28,828 nt of DNA, from positions 1-28,828 of the forward strand of contig QWRL01000009.1 of NCBI GenBank assembly GCA_003670425.1, read 5' to 3'. A program made the position numbers and the translations under genes. The notes beneath the pieces were generated by a model. That model worked only from the letters and a program-made list of their open reading frames with translations. It was not told the DNA's origin and did no database searches. This document shows positions 21,678-28,828 of this stretch, piece by piece (positions within the stretch are counted from its first letter, which is position 1; each line of letters opens with the position of its first letter). This DNA is from Chloroflexota bacterium (GTDB lineage Bacteria; Chloroflexota; Anaerolineae; Anaerolineales; UBA11657).

Positions 21678-24227
21678 ATGCTCGCCAATCTGGCCGAGGC
21701 CACCGGCAATCATGCCAACGCGCTCTATGAAATAGATGATGCGGAGGTGGACAGCAAGGGGCTGATTGAGTGCGCGCTGGTGCCGCTGCGCGATCTGGTT
21801 TTGTTTCCGCACATGTCTACGCCGCTGCAGATTGGGCGCGAGCGCACGCTGGCAACGGTGACGGCGGCCAACCAGCGGGGCGAGACGCTGATTGCGGTGG
21901 CGCAGCTGGATGGCGACATTGAAGACCCGCGCGTGGAAGACCTGTACACAATGGGCGTAGAGATGGCCGTGGGGCGCGTGTTGCGCATGCCGGACGGCAA
22001 CACCGCTGTGCTGGCGCAGGGCCGCCGGCGCGTGGAGCTGGTTGAGGTGGTGCAGGAAGAGCCGTATCTGGTGGTGCGCGCCCGCCCGCTTGAGGATCCG
22101 GTGCCAGATCTGGCTGTGGTGCCTTCGTCCATGCGTGCGGTGCTGGCGCTGTTTGAGAAGTGTGTGCACCTGAACCATGGCCTGCCCGAAGAAGCCTACG
22201 CCTTTGCAATCAATGTTGATGAGCCGGGCTGGCTGGCGGACCTGGTGGTCTCAACCATCGGCGTTTCGATTGCGGAGCGGCAGCGCGTGCTGGAAATGCG
22301 CGACCCGCTGGCGCGCCTGCAGGAAGTGCATGTGATGCTCAGCAAAGAGTTTGCAATGCTCGAGCTGGAGGAACAGATTCACTCACAGGTGCAGCACACC
22401 ATGGACCGCGGGCAGCGCGAGATGTATTTGCGCGAGCAGCTCAAGACCATTCATGGCGAGCTTGGCGAGGGCGACCCGTGGCTGCAGGAGCAGGGCGAGC
22501 TGCGCACGCGCATTACGGCTGCCGGCATGCCGGAAGAGGTGGAGCAGCGCGCGCTCAAAGAGCTGGAACGCATGGCGCAAATGCAGCCCATGACGCCCGA
22601 GGTTGGCATCATCCGCAACTACATTGATGTGCTGCTGGATCTGCCATGGCGCACCGCCACAGCAGACCGGCTGGACATCCGGCGCGCGCACAAAATTCTG
22701 GACGCCAACCACTATGGCCTGCCCAAGGCCAAGGACCGCATCCTCGAGCATATTGCAGTGCGCATGCTGGCAAAGGGCAACCAGAAGTTGCGCCAGCCGA
22801 TTTTGTGTTTTGTGGGACCGCCCGGCACGGGCAAGACTTCGCTCGGCAAATCAATTGCGGAGGCGCTCGGGCGCAAGTTTGTGCGCGTCTCACTGGGCGG
22901 CGTGCGTGATGAAGCCGAGATCCGCGGCCACCGCCGCACTTACATCGGCGCCATGCCCGGCCGCATCCTGCAAACCATGCGCAAGGCTGGTTCCGTGAAT
23001 CCGTTGTTCATGCTGGATGAGATTGACAAGCTGGGCAACGACTTCCGCGGTGACCCGTCCAGCGCGCTGCTGGAGGTGCTGGACCCGGAGCAGAACAACA
23101 ATTTCTCCGACCACTTTCTTGAGCTGCCGTATGACTTGTCGCAGGTGATGTTCATCACCACTGCAAACTATCTGGGGCCGCTGCTGCCTGCGTTGGAAGA
23201 CCGGCTGGAGGTGATTGAGTTCAACAGCTACACGGAAGAGGAGAAGCTGGAGATTGCGCGCCGCTACCTTGTGCCGCGCCAGCTGGAGCTGAATGGCCTG
23301 ACGGCGCAGAAAGCCAGCTTCCCGGATGCCACGCTCACTGCGCTGGTGCGCGAGTACACCTACGAGTCTGGCGTGCGCAATCTGGAACGCGAGCTGGCCA
23401 GTGTGTGCCGCAAGATTGCAAGGCGCCTTGCAGAAAAGAAGCCGGCAGCGCGTGTTGTGCAGGCGGGGCAGCTGGCGCGCCTCTTGGGTCCGCCGCAGTT
23501 TTTAGACATGCAGGCCGAGCGCAAGGATGAAGTGGGTGTGGCTACCGGACTGGCTTGGACGCCGGCCGGCGGCGACTTGACATTGATTGAAGTGGCGCTG
23601 CTGCAAGGCAAGGGCGGGCTGCAAATTACCGGGCAGGTGGGCGAGGTGATGCAGGAGTCGGCGCAGGCTGCGCTGGCTTATCTGCGTTCGCGCAGCGCAC
23701 ACTTCGGCGTCAAGGCGGGCTTGTTCGAGAAGACAGATGTGCATCTGCATGTGCCGGAGGGCGGCATTGCAAAAGATGGCCCGTCAGCCGGCATCACAAT
23801 TGCCACTGCGCTCATCTCCGCATTTACCAAGCGCAAGGTGCGCTTTAGCGTGGGTATGACGGGTGAGATTACTTTGCGCGGGCGCGTGCTGCCGGTGGGC
23901 GGCTTGAAGGAGAAGATTCTCACTGCCCGCCGCGCCGGGTTGAAGACGGTGATCATCCCGCGCCGCAACGAGAAAGATCTGGCTGACCTGCCGCGCCAGG
24001 CACGCAAAGATTTGCGGCTGGTGCTGGTCGATCATTTGGATGATGTGTTGAAGGTGGCGCTGACTGCGCCGCTGAAGGCTGTGGCGCAGTCAGTCAAGCC
24101 AAAGGCAAAACCTGCGAAGCCGAAGTCACGCCTGGCAAAAATCAAAGCCGGGCCCGCCAAGAAACCACTGGCCAAGCCGGTACCACGCCCGGCTGCGCGG
24201 CCTGCAGCCCGCAGCGCCAAGCGCTAG
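21678..24227 (+). CDS. lon: Lon protease (ATP-dependent serine protease La) with a basic C-terminal tail
   Basis: Lon is a cytoplasmic AAA+ protease that degrades misfolded and regulatory proteins. In this 849-residue frame the N-terminal substrate-binding domain covers about 28-220 (LVPLRDLVLFPHM), followed by a helical region. The AAA+ core has Walker A GPPGTGKTSLGKS (Lys386) and Walker B FMLDEIDKLG. The protease domain has Ser703 in KDGPSAGITIATAL and Lys746 in VLPVGGLKEK, the catalytic dyad. After about residue 798 comes an unusual 50-residue Lys/Pro/Ala/Arg-rich tail (KPKAKPAKPKSR, GPAKKPLAKP, ending AARPAARSAKR). The ATG at 21678 is chosen because the preceding 38 in-frame codons (from ATG 21564) do not resemble Lon and contain leader hairpins. 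It converges on mfd. Confidence 0.93.
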   Translation: MLANLAEATGNHANALYEIDDAEVDSKGLIECALVPLRDLVLFPHMSTPLQIGRERTLATVTAANQRGETLIAVAQLDGDIEDPRVEDLYTMGVEMAVGRVLRMPDGNTAVLAQGRRRVELVEVVQEEPYLVVRARPLEDPVPDLAVVPSSMRAVLALFEKCVHLNHGLPEEAYAFAINVDEPGWLADLVVSTIGVSIAERQRVLEMRDPLARLQEVHVMLSKEFAMLELEEQIHSQVQHTMDRGQREMYLREQLKTIHGELGEGDPWLQEQGELRTRITAAGMPEEVEQRALKELERMAQMQPMTPEVGIIRNYIDVLLDLPWRTATADRLDIRRAHKILDANHYGLPKAKDRILEHIAVRMLAKGNQKLRQPILCFVGPPGTGKTSLGKSIAEALGRKFVRVSLGGVRDEAEIRGHRRTYIGAMPGRILQTMRKAGSVNPLFMLDEIDKLGNDFRGDPSSALLEVLDPEQNNNFSDHFLELPYDLSQVMFITTANYLGPLLPALEDRLEVIEFNSYTEEEKLEIARRYLVPRQLELNGLTAQKASFPDATLTALVREYTYESGVRNLERELASVCRKIARRLAEKKPAARVVQAGQLARLLGPPQFLDMQAERKDEVGVATGLAWTPAGGDLTLIEVALLQGKGGLQITGQVGEVMQESAQAALAYLRSRSAHFGVKAGLFEKTDVHLHVPEGGIAKDGPSAGITIATALISAFTKRKVRFSVGMTGEITLRGRVLPVGGLKEKILTARRAGLKTVIIPRRNEKDLADLPRQARKDLRLVLVDHLDDVLKVALTAPLKAVAQSVKPKAKPAKPKSRLAKIKAGPAKKPLAKPVPRPAARPAARSAKR

Positions 24228-24245
24228 CGCACTGCGGCCCGGGCG

Positions 24246-27200
24246 CTACGCCCGATTGAAGGCGGCTGTCAGTTTGTCCAGCGCAGTGAAGAGCAGTGGC
24301 TTCCACTGCGCCGGGTCTGGCTCGCGCGGCAGCCAGACTTTTCCCTTGGAGATGCGGCTGCCAGCGGGCAGCACATTGGTGAGTGTGGCGCGCGCTGCGT
24401 CGCTTTCCCAAAAGCGGCTGCGCAGCGAAATCAATCCGCCTTGCGTACCCACTGCTTCCACGCCTGCGCCGTAGGCACGCAGCTTTACACGCAGCTGGTA
24501 AAGCAGGTTGCGCAGCGCAGCGGGCAGAGCGCCAAACCGGTCCTCCAGCTCAGCGCGCATCTCGGCAATGCTCTGCTCCGTGCTTAGCTCCGCCAGCCGC
24601 CGGTACAAACGCACCCGCAGCGCCTGATCCGGAATGTAATTGGGCGGAATGCCCACCTCCAGCGGCAGGTCGACCGCAATCAGCGACAGATCCCAACTGG
24701 GCAGCTCCCGGCCATCGCCGTTGCTGCTCGCCCGCAGATGGTTGACGGCTTTGCGCAGCAGGCGCGTGTACAGGTGAAATCCAACTGCGGCGATGTGTCC
24801 GCTCTGGCGTTTGCCAAGGATGTCGCCGGCCCCGCGCATTTCCAGGTCCCGCATTGCAATGCTGTAACCCGCGCCCAGTTCCGTCTGCTCGGCAATGGTC
24901 TGCAGGCGTTCGCGCGCATCTTCGGTGATGCGTTTGCGGCCTTGTGTGGAATGCAGGAAGTAGGCGTACGCGCGGTTGGCGCCGCGGCCCACGCGGCCGC
25001 GCAGCTGGTACAACTGCGCCAGCCCAAACGTGTCGGCGCGATCCACAATCAGCGTGTTGGCGTTCGGGATGTCCAGGCCGCTCTCGATGATGGATGTGCA
25101 CAGCAGTATATCGTGCTCGCCGCGGATGAACTCGGCCATCACTTGCTCCAGCTGCTTCTCCGGCATTTGCCCGTGCGCCACCGTCAGGCGCGCCTCGGGC
25201 AGCAACGCAGCCAGCTTGGCGCGCACCGTCTGAATTGTTTGCACGCGGTTGTGCACAAAGAACACCTGCCCCTGGCGGTCCAGCTCGCGCAAGATGGCCT
25301 GGCGCAGCACATGCTCTTTGAACGGGCCCACATGCGTGATGACGGGCAGGCGTTCGTTGGGCGGCGTGTTGATGGTGCTGATGTCGCGCACGCCCGTCAA
25401 GCTGAGGTACAGCGTGCGCGGGATGGGTGTTGCAGTCAGCGTCAGAATATCCAGCGTGGTGCGCATGGACTTGAGATGCTCTTTGTGCGTCACGCCAAAG
25501 CGCTGTTCTTCATCAATGATCAGCAGCCCGAGATCCTTGAACTGAACATCCGCCTGCACCAGACGGTGGGTGCCGATGATGATGTCGATGGTGCCGGCGG
25601 CCAGCTCTTTGACAATCTGGCGCTGCTGCGCTGCGTTGCGAAAGCGCGAGAGCATCTCCACGCGCACCGGGAACGCTGCCAGCCGGCGCTGAAATGTTTG
25701 AAAGTGCTGCTGCGCCAGCACCGTGGTGGGCACCAGTATCGCCACCTGCTTGCTGTCCGCTATTGCCTTGAAAGCCGCGCGCAGTGCCACTTCGGTTTTG
25801 CCGTAGCCCACATCGCCGCAGATCAGGCGGTCCATCGGGCGCGGCCGCTCCATGTCTTCGGTCACGGATGCAATTGCGCGCTGCTGGTCCTCGGTTTCAG
25901 TGTACGGAAAAGACGCGGCCAACTCCTGCTGCCAGCGCGCATCAGCGGAAAACGCGTAGCCCGGTGCAGCGGCGCGCCGCGCGTATAAATCCAGCAGCTC
26001 CTGCGCCAGCACCTCCGCTGCCTGGCGCGCCTGGTCGCGTGCCCGCGCCCACTCTGCGGAGCCCAGGCGCGAGAGCTCCGGTGTGCGCTCGTCCGGCCCG
26101 ATGTAGCGGCTAAGCTGGTCAGCCTGCGTGATGGGCACATACAGGTGGTCGCCGTTTTCATAAACCACCAGCAGGTACTCGCGCTCGGTCTCATGCAGCG
26201 TGCGCGTCACCAGTTCGGTGAACTGGCCGATGCCATGCTCCAGATGCACCACCAAATCGCCCGGCTGAAATTCTTCAAAAGCACTTTCGGGCGCAGCGGC
26301 TGCTGTGCGGCGCAGCGTGCGCTGGCGCGGCTCCGGCCGGCTCCAGCCAAATATTTCTGCGTCCGTCAGCAGGTGCAGGCGCTTTTCCGCAGCGCCATTG
26401 GTTTGCGGCTCCAAGCGCAGCACCCATCCCTCGGCTAGCGCGCCTTGCACAAATAATGCGGAGCCAGCCTGCGGCACAAAATCTACAAGCTCCACCGGCG
26501 CATGGTACGGCGCATGCTCGCCCCACAACTCCGCCAACCGGGCTGCCTGGCGGCTGACGATGACTACATGGTCGCCGTCTGCGCGCAGCTTGTGCAGCAA
26601 GTCCACCAGTGGCGGGATCTGCCCGCCCAGGCGCGGGCCGGGTGCAAAATCTGCAGCCAGCCCGCTGGCGGCTGCTTCGCGCTGCTGCCCGCCCAAAATC
26701 ACCAGTGGCATTGTGGAGAGTTGATCCTGCAAGTCTGACCACGACACATGCGGCGCTGGCGCGTCACTGGGCAGCTGGCGCGCCGCAATTTGTTCGGCAC
26801 GCAGTTCCAGCGCTTGCTCTTCAAACTCCTGCACCGTGTCTTCAAACACCTCCCAGTCATCCGCCACCACCAGGCAGTCCGCCGGCATGTAATCCAGCAG
26901 CGTGGCAGACTCCGGATGCAGCCAAGGCAGATAAAACTCAAGCTCTGGAAATGGCACCCCGGCTGCCAGGCGCATCAAATCTTCTGAAATGGATGAGCTG
27001 GCACCCGTGTCCGCCACAGCTTGCGCACCCGGCCACGCGGCTTGCAGCCGCGCTGCCAGCTCTGGCCCGTTGGCGGGCAGCGCCTCGCGTGCGGGCACAA
27101 TGCTCACGCTGTCCACCAAATCTGCGGAGCGCTGCGTCCCCGGCTCAAACTCGCGCATGCGCTCAATCTCATCGCCAAACAGTTCAATGCGCACCGGCTG

Positions 27201-27776
27201 CAGTCTGGTGATGGGCCAGATGTCGATGATGCCGCCGCGCCGGCAAAACTGGCCGGGCTCCACCACCACCGTCTCTTGTGAGTAACCGGCAGCCAGCCAG
27301 CTGGCCAGCATTTGGTTCAGCGGCAGATTGCCGCCGGCTTGCAGAACATGCAAGTGCGCTGCAAAGTCCGCCGGTGGCAGCGTGCGCGTCAGCAGCGCTC
27401 GGGCGGATGCAATGATGATGCGGCTGGCTTGGGTGCCGGCGGCGGGCGCGCTGCACGCCGCCAGGCAGCCCATGCGCTGGCGCAGTGCGCGCGCGCCGCG
27501 CGGCGTGCGGTCGTAAAACAGCGAGTTGGGTTCGGAGAACAGCAGTGGCGCGCTGCCCGTCCAGCATTCCAGTTCTTCCTGCAGCACAAGCGCGCGGTCG
27601 CTGCGTGCCACCAGCACCAGCAGCGGGCGCGCCAGGTCTTGCGCCAGTGTTGCCAGCACCGGCACGCGCGCTGCGCGCGAAAGCTGCAGCGGCGTGCCGG
27701 CAGCTGCCGCCGTACCCAGCAGCTGCGCGTATGCAGTGTGCTGGCGCACGGCAGCCAGCAGTCCGGTCAGAATCAT
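24246..27776 (-). CDS. mfd: Transcription-repair coupling factor
   Basis: Mfd removes RNA polymerase stalled at DNA lesions and recruits the UvrA/UvrB excision machinery. The 1176-residue protein has the full domain order: an N-terminal UvrB-like part (residues 1 to about 330; GQFCRRGGIIDIWP, PVRIELFGDEIERMREFEP); the RNA-polymerase-interacting domain near 500-560 (FQPGDLVVHLEHGIGQF); the RecG-like translocase with Walker A CGDVGYGKTEVALRAAFKA (Lys660), LLIIDEEQRFGVTHKE near 754, TATPIPRTLYLSLTGVRD and QLYQLRGRVGRG; and the C-terminal TRCF domain from about 1010. The ATG at 27776 lies 19 bases after pth. pth-mfd order is common in bacteria. Its TAG stop lies in the loop of a small hairpin between it and lon. 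Confidence 0.96.
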   Translation of the reverse strand: MILTGLLAAVRQHTAYAQLLGTAAAAGTPLQLSRAARVPVLATLAQDLARPLLVLVARSDRALVLQEELECWTGSAPLLFSEPNSLFYDRTPRGARALRQRMGCLAACSAPAAGTQASRIIIASARALLTRTLPPADFAAHLHVLQAGGNLPLNQMLASWLAAGYSQETVVVEPGQFCRRGGIIDIWPITRLQPVRIELFGDEIERMREFEPGTQRSADLVDSVSIVPAREALPANGPELAARLQAAWPGAQAVADTGASSSISEDLMRLAAGVPFPELEFYLPWLHPESATLLDYMPADCLVVADDWEVFEDTVQEFEEQALELRAEQIAARQLPSDAPAPHVSWSDLQDQLSTMPLVILGGQQREAAASGLAADFAPGPRLGGQIPPLVDLLHKLRADGDHVVIVSRQAARLAELWGEHAPYHAPVELVDFVPQAGSALFVQGALAEGWVLRLEPQTNGAAEKRLHLLTDAEIFGWSRPEPRQRTLRRTAAAAPESAFEEFQPGDLVVHLEHGIGQFTELVTRTLHETEREYLLVVYENGDHLYVPITQADQLSRYIGPDERTPELSRLGSAEWARARDQARQAAEVLAQELLDLYARRAAAPGYAFSADARWQQELAASFPYTETEDQQRAIASVTEDMERPRPMDRLICGDVGYGKTEVALRAAFKAIADSKQVAILVPTTVLAQQHFQTFQRRLAAFPVRVEMLSRFRNAAQQRQIVKELAAGTIDIIIGTHRLVQADVQFKDLGLLIIDEEQRFGVTHKEHLKSMRTTLDILTLTATPIPRTLYLSLTGVRDISTINTPPNERLPVITHVGPFKEHVLRQAILRELDRQGQVFFVHNRVQTIQTVRAKLAALLPEARLTVAHGQMPEKQLEQVMAEFIRGEHDILLCTSIIESGLDIPNANTLIVDRADTFGLAQLYQLRGRVGRGANRAYAYFLHSTQGRKRITEDARERLQTIAEQTELGAGYSIAMRDLEMRGAGDILGKRQSGHIAAVGFHLYTRLLRKAVNHLRASSNGDGRELPSWDLSLIAVDLPLEVGIPPNYIPDQALRVRLYRRLAELSTEQSIAEMRAELEDRFGALPAALRNLLYQLRVKLRAYGAGVEAVGTQGGLISLRSRFWESDAARATLTNVLPAGSRISKGKVWLPREPDPAQWKPLLFTALDKLTAAFNRA

Positions 27777-27795
27777 GATTAAATGCGGCGCGGGC

Positions 27796-28371
27796 TCAGC
27801 CCACGTCCCGGTTGTGGCGGTTCATCGCCGCGTGAATGCCGTCGCGCACAAAACATTCCATCGCCGTGGCAGCTTCCTCCAACACCACCGGCAGCAGCGC
27901 GGCTTGCTCGGCAGTGAAGGGCCGCAGCACATATTCGGCCGCGTCCATCACACCGGGCGGGCGGTCAATGCCAATCCGCAGGCGCGCCACCTGTTGTGAT
28001 GCAGCGTGATCCAGAATGGATTGCAGGCCGCGCTGGCCGCCGGCGCCGCCCTCGGCGCGCAGGCGAATGGTGCCCAGCGGCAAATCCAAGTCATCTGCAG
28101 CCACCAGCACGCGCTCCAGCGGCAGCTGATAAAAACGCAGCAGCTGGCCCACGGCAACGCCGCTTTCATTCATAAAAGTTTGCGGCTTGGCCAGCACCAC
28201 TTGCACCAGCCCGAGGCGAAAGTCTGTGATCAGCGCCGGACCCTGCTTGCGTGTGAAGCTGGCGGCATGGCGCGCAGCCAGCGCGCTCACGGCCATGAAG
28301 CCGGCATTGTGCCGGTGCTGCGCGTAATCGCGGCCCGGGTTCCCCAATCCCACAATCAAAAAACGTTCCAA
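27796..28371 (-). CDS. pth: Peptidyl-tRNA hydrolase
   Basis: Pth releases peptides from prematurely dropped peptidyl-tRNA so that tRNAs can be reused. Counting from TTG at 28371 the protein has 191 residues and its key residues fall exactly on E. coli numbers or one off: Asn11 (VGLGNPG), catalytic His21 (HRHNAGF), Met67-Asn68 (KPQTFMNESG) and Asp93 (DDLDLPLG). The positions of E. coli His113 and Asn114, which contact the tRNA, are Gln113-Arg114 here (GGAGGQRGLQSI). The start at 28371 is preferred over TTG at 28392 because AGG lies eight bases upstream, the family begins right before LIVGLGNPG, and a terminator-like hairpin overlaps the longer start. No ATG is available. It probably forms an operon with mfd. 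Confidence 0.92.
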   Translation of the reverse strand: MERFLIVGLGNPGRDYAQHRHNAGFMAVSALAARHAASFTRKQGPALITDFRLGLVQVVLAKPQTFMNESGVAVGQLLRFYQLPLERVLVAADDLDLPLGTIRLRAEGGAGGQRGLQSILDHAASQQVARLRIGIDRPPGVMDAAEYVLRPFTAEQAALLPVVLEEAATAMECFVRDGIHAAMNRHNRDVG

Positions 28372-28390
28372 CAGTTTTGCCTGAAAACGC

Positions 28391-28417
28391 AAAAGGGGCT
28401 CGCCCTGTGGCCAGCCC
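28391..28417 (-). terminator. Terminator-like hairpin upstream of pth
   Basis: On the minus strand GGGCT (28417-28413) pairs with AGCCC (28400-28396), a 5-bp stem with a 12-base loop, followed after one C by TTTT (28394-28391). It could end the upstream partial gene. The stem is short and the loop long, so confidence is modest. Confidence 0.35.
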
Positions 28418-28522
28418 GGTCCGCGCTAGATATTGGGCAAAGTGTATCAAACGCGCAGGCGCGTGCTGGTTGGCGCGGCGTAAATGCCGGCCGCGTGCAA
28501 GGCTGCTTGCCGGCGTGCGGGC

Positions 28523-28828
28523 TTACGGGCGGCGCAAGTCTGCGCTGACGCTGCGCTTGAAGCGGCGCCATGTCGGCCGCACCACCGGCCGCAGCAAGCC
28601 ATACACTCCGAGTGCGAGGAAGCCCGCAATCGCTGCCACGGCACCCCGTCCCAACGCCAGAAGATAGGGCGAGCTTGTGGGCGATTGCGCACTGCCGGCA
28701 GGCGAGACGACAGGCGAGACGACGGTTGAGATGGCGGGTGCGGGGGCGGTTGATACGGCGGCTGTGGGGGGCGGCGTGGTGGGCGAGGCGGGGGGCGGGG
28801 GTCGTGGGGTCGCCCGGGGCGGCGGTGG
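28523..28828 (-). CDS. C-terminal end of a Pro/Thr-rich, membrane-anchored protein (truncated at window edge)
   Basis: The minus-strand frame is open from the window edge to a TAA at 28525-28523, giving the last 101 residues. The first 55 are a Pro/Ala/Thr/Ser-rich stalk (PPPASPTTPPPT, STVVSPVVSPAGSAQSP). A single hydrophobic helix follows (about 56-80, LALGRGAVAAIAGFLALGVYGLLR), then a basic tail (RPTWRRFKRSVSADLRRP). The order stalk, helix, positive tail is that of a surface protein whose main domain lies outside the cell and whose tail faces the cytoplasm. The function is unknown because the main domain is outside the window. A 12-bp tandem repeat encodes the VVSP VVSP duplication. Its stop lies about 150 bases upstream of pth. 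Confidence 0.7.
   Translation of the reverse strand, partial: PPPPRATPRPPPPASPTTPPPTAAVSTAPAPAISTVVSPVVSPAGSAQSPTSSPYLLALGRGAVAAIAGFLALGVYGLLRPVVRPTWRRFKRSVSADLRRP
28700..28723. repeat. Tandem duplication of a 12-bp unit
   Basis: AGGCGAGACGAC occurs twice head to tail (28700-28711 and 28712-28723). It keeps the reading frame of the minus-strand Pro-rich stalk and encodes a four-residue repeat, consistent with slippage-driven stalk length change. Confidence 0.8.

Noticed and set aside
24240..24254. Hairpin CGGGCG-CTA-CGCCCG between lon and mfd as a bidirectional terminator
   Set aside because: The 6-bp stem contains the mfd stop codon in its loop and has no T-run on either side, so it cannot be called a terminator from sequence.
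28447..28692. Minus-strand frame starting MRNRPQARPIF upstream of pth
   Set aside because: It overlaps, in another frame, the Pro-rich stalk and membrane helix that end at 28523. That alternative has a sensible protein plan; this one is Arg/Cys/Trp-rich noise.
1..28828. CRISPR arrays, insertion sequences, phage or defence islands
   Set aside because: No regularly spaced repeats, transposase, integrase, attachment-site duplication or defence-gene cluster was seen. Gene content and base composition look uniform and chromosomal.

Overview
This is a gene-dense, G+C-rich bacterial chromosome segment of mainly housekeeping genes, with no sign of phage, plasmid, insertion sequence or CRISPR. The best-fitting source is a member of the Chloroflexota or a related uncultured lineage. 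That rests on inference from the mix of an Arg-tip EF-P, an orphan Flp pilin, a HAD-DinB fusion, a DinG helicase carrying an exonuclease domain, and a ClpP with an Ala-Ser-Phe-Gly nucleophile motif. No 16S or marker phylogeny is possible here. No stretch longer than about 300 bases lacks a gene.

Layout, plus strand 1-18.6 kb: the 3' end of ileS; lspA and rluD (stop and start codons overlapping); a threonine aldolase (ltaE); a DinG-type helicase with an N-terminal exonuclease; a polytopic GT-C-like membrane protein; efp with its own promoter; a HAD-DinB fusion whose last 16 codons lie inside a tRNA-Leu(UAG) gene; tig and clpP, closed by a strong intrinsic terminator; a NagD-like HAD phosphatase; rlmN, whose three iron-sulfur cysteines are all replaced; wecB; a small Flp pilin with a good promoter; comF; long-form hpf; and an unrecognised 387-residue protein with a faint nucleotidyltransferase signature.

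Minus strand 18.6-21.4 kb: an HNH-fold protein, a family 2 glycosyltransferase, and a membrane-anchored Ig-like (FlgD/CARDB-type) surface protein. The last of these diverges from lon (plus strand, 21.7-24.2 kb). The lon/surface-protein gap holds two oppositely directed promoters, an operator-like palindrome and a potentially bistable lon leader. Minus strand 24.2-28.8 kb: pth followed by mfd (a common pairing), and upstream of pth the C-terminal end of a Pro/Thr-rich, membrane-anchored protein cut by the window edge.

Functionally, the window covers translation and its rescue (ileS, efp, rluD, rlmN, tRNA-Leu, hpf, pth), protein folding and turnover (tig, clpP, lon), DNA repair (dinG, mfd) and envelope work (lspA, wecB, the glycosyltransferases, the pilin and the surface protein). 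I found no convincing multi-gene novel system. The strongest oddities are the RlmN with no cluster cysteines, the CDS/tRNA overlap, the lon leader and basic tail, the palindrome inside the surface-protein promoter, and the uncharacterised gene at 17.4 kb.
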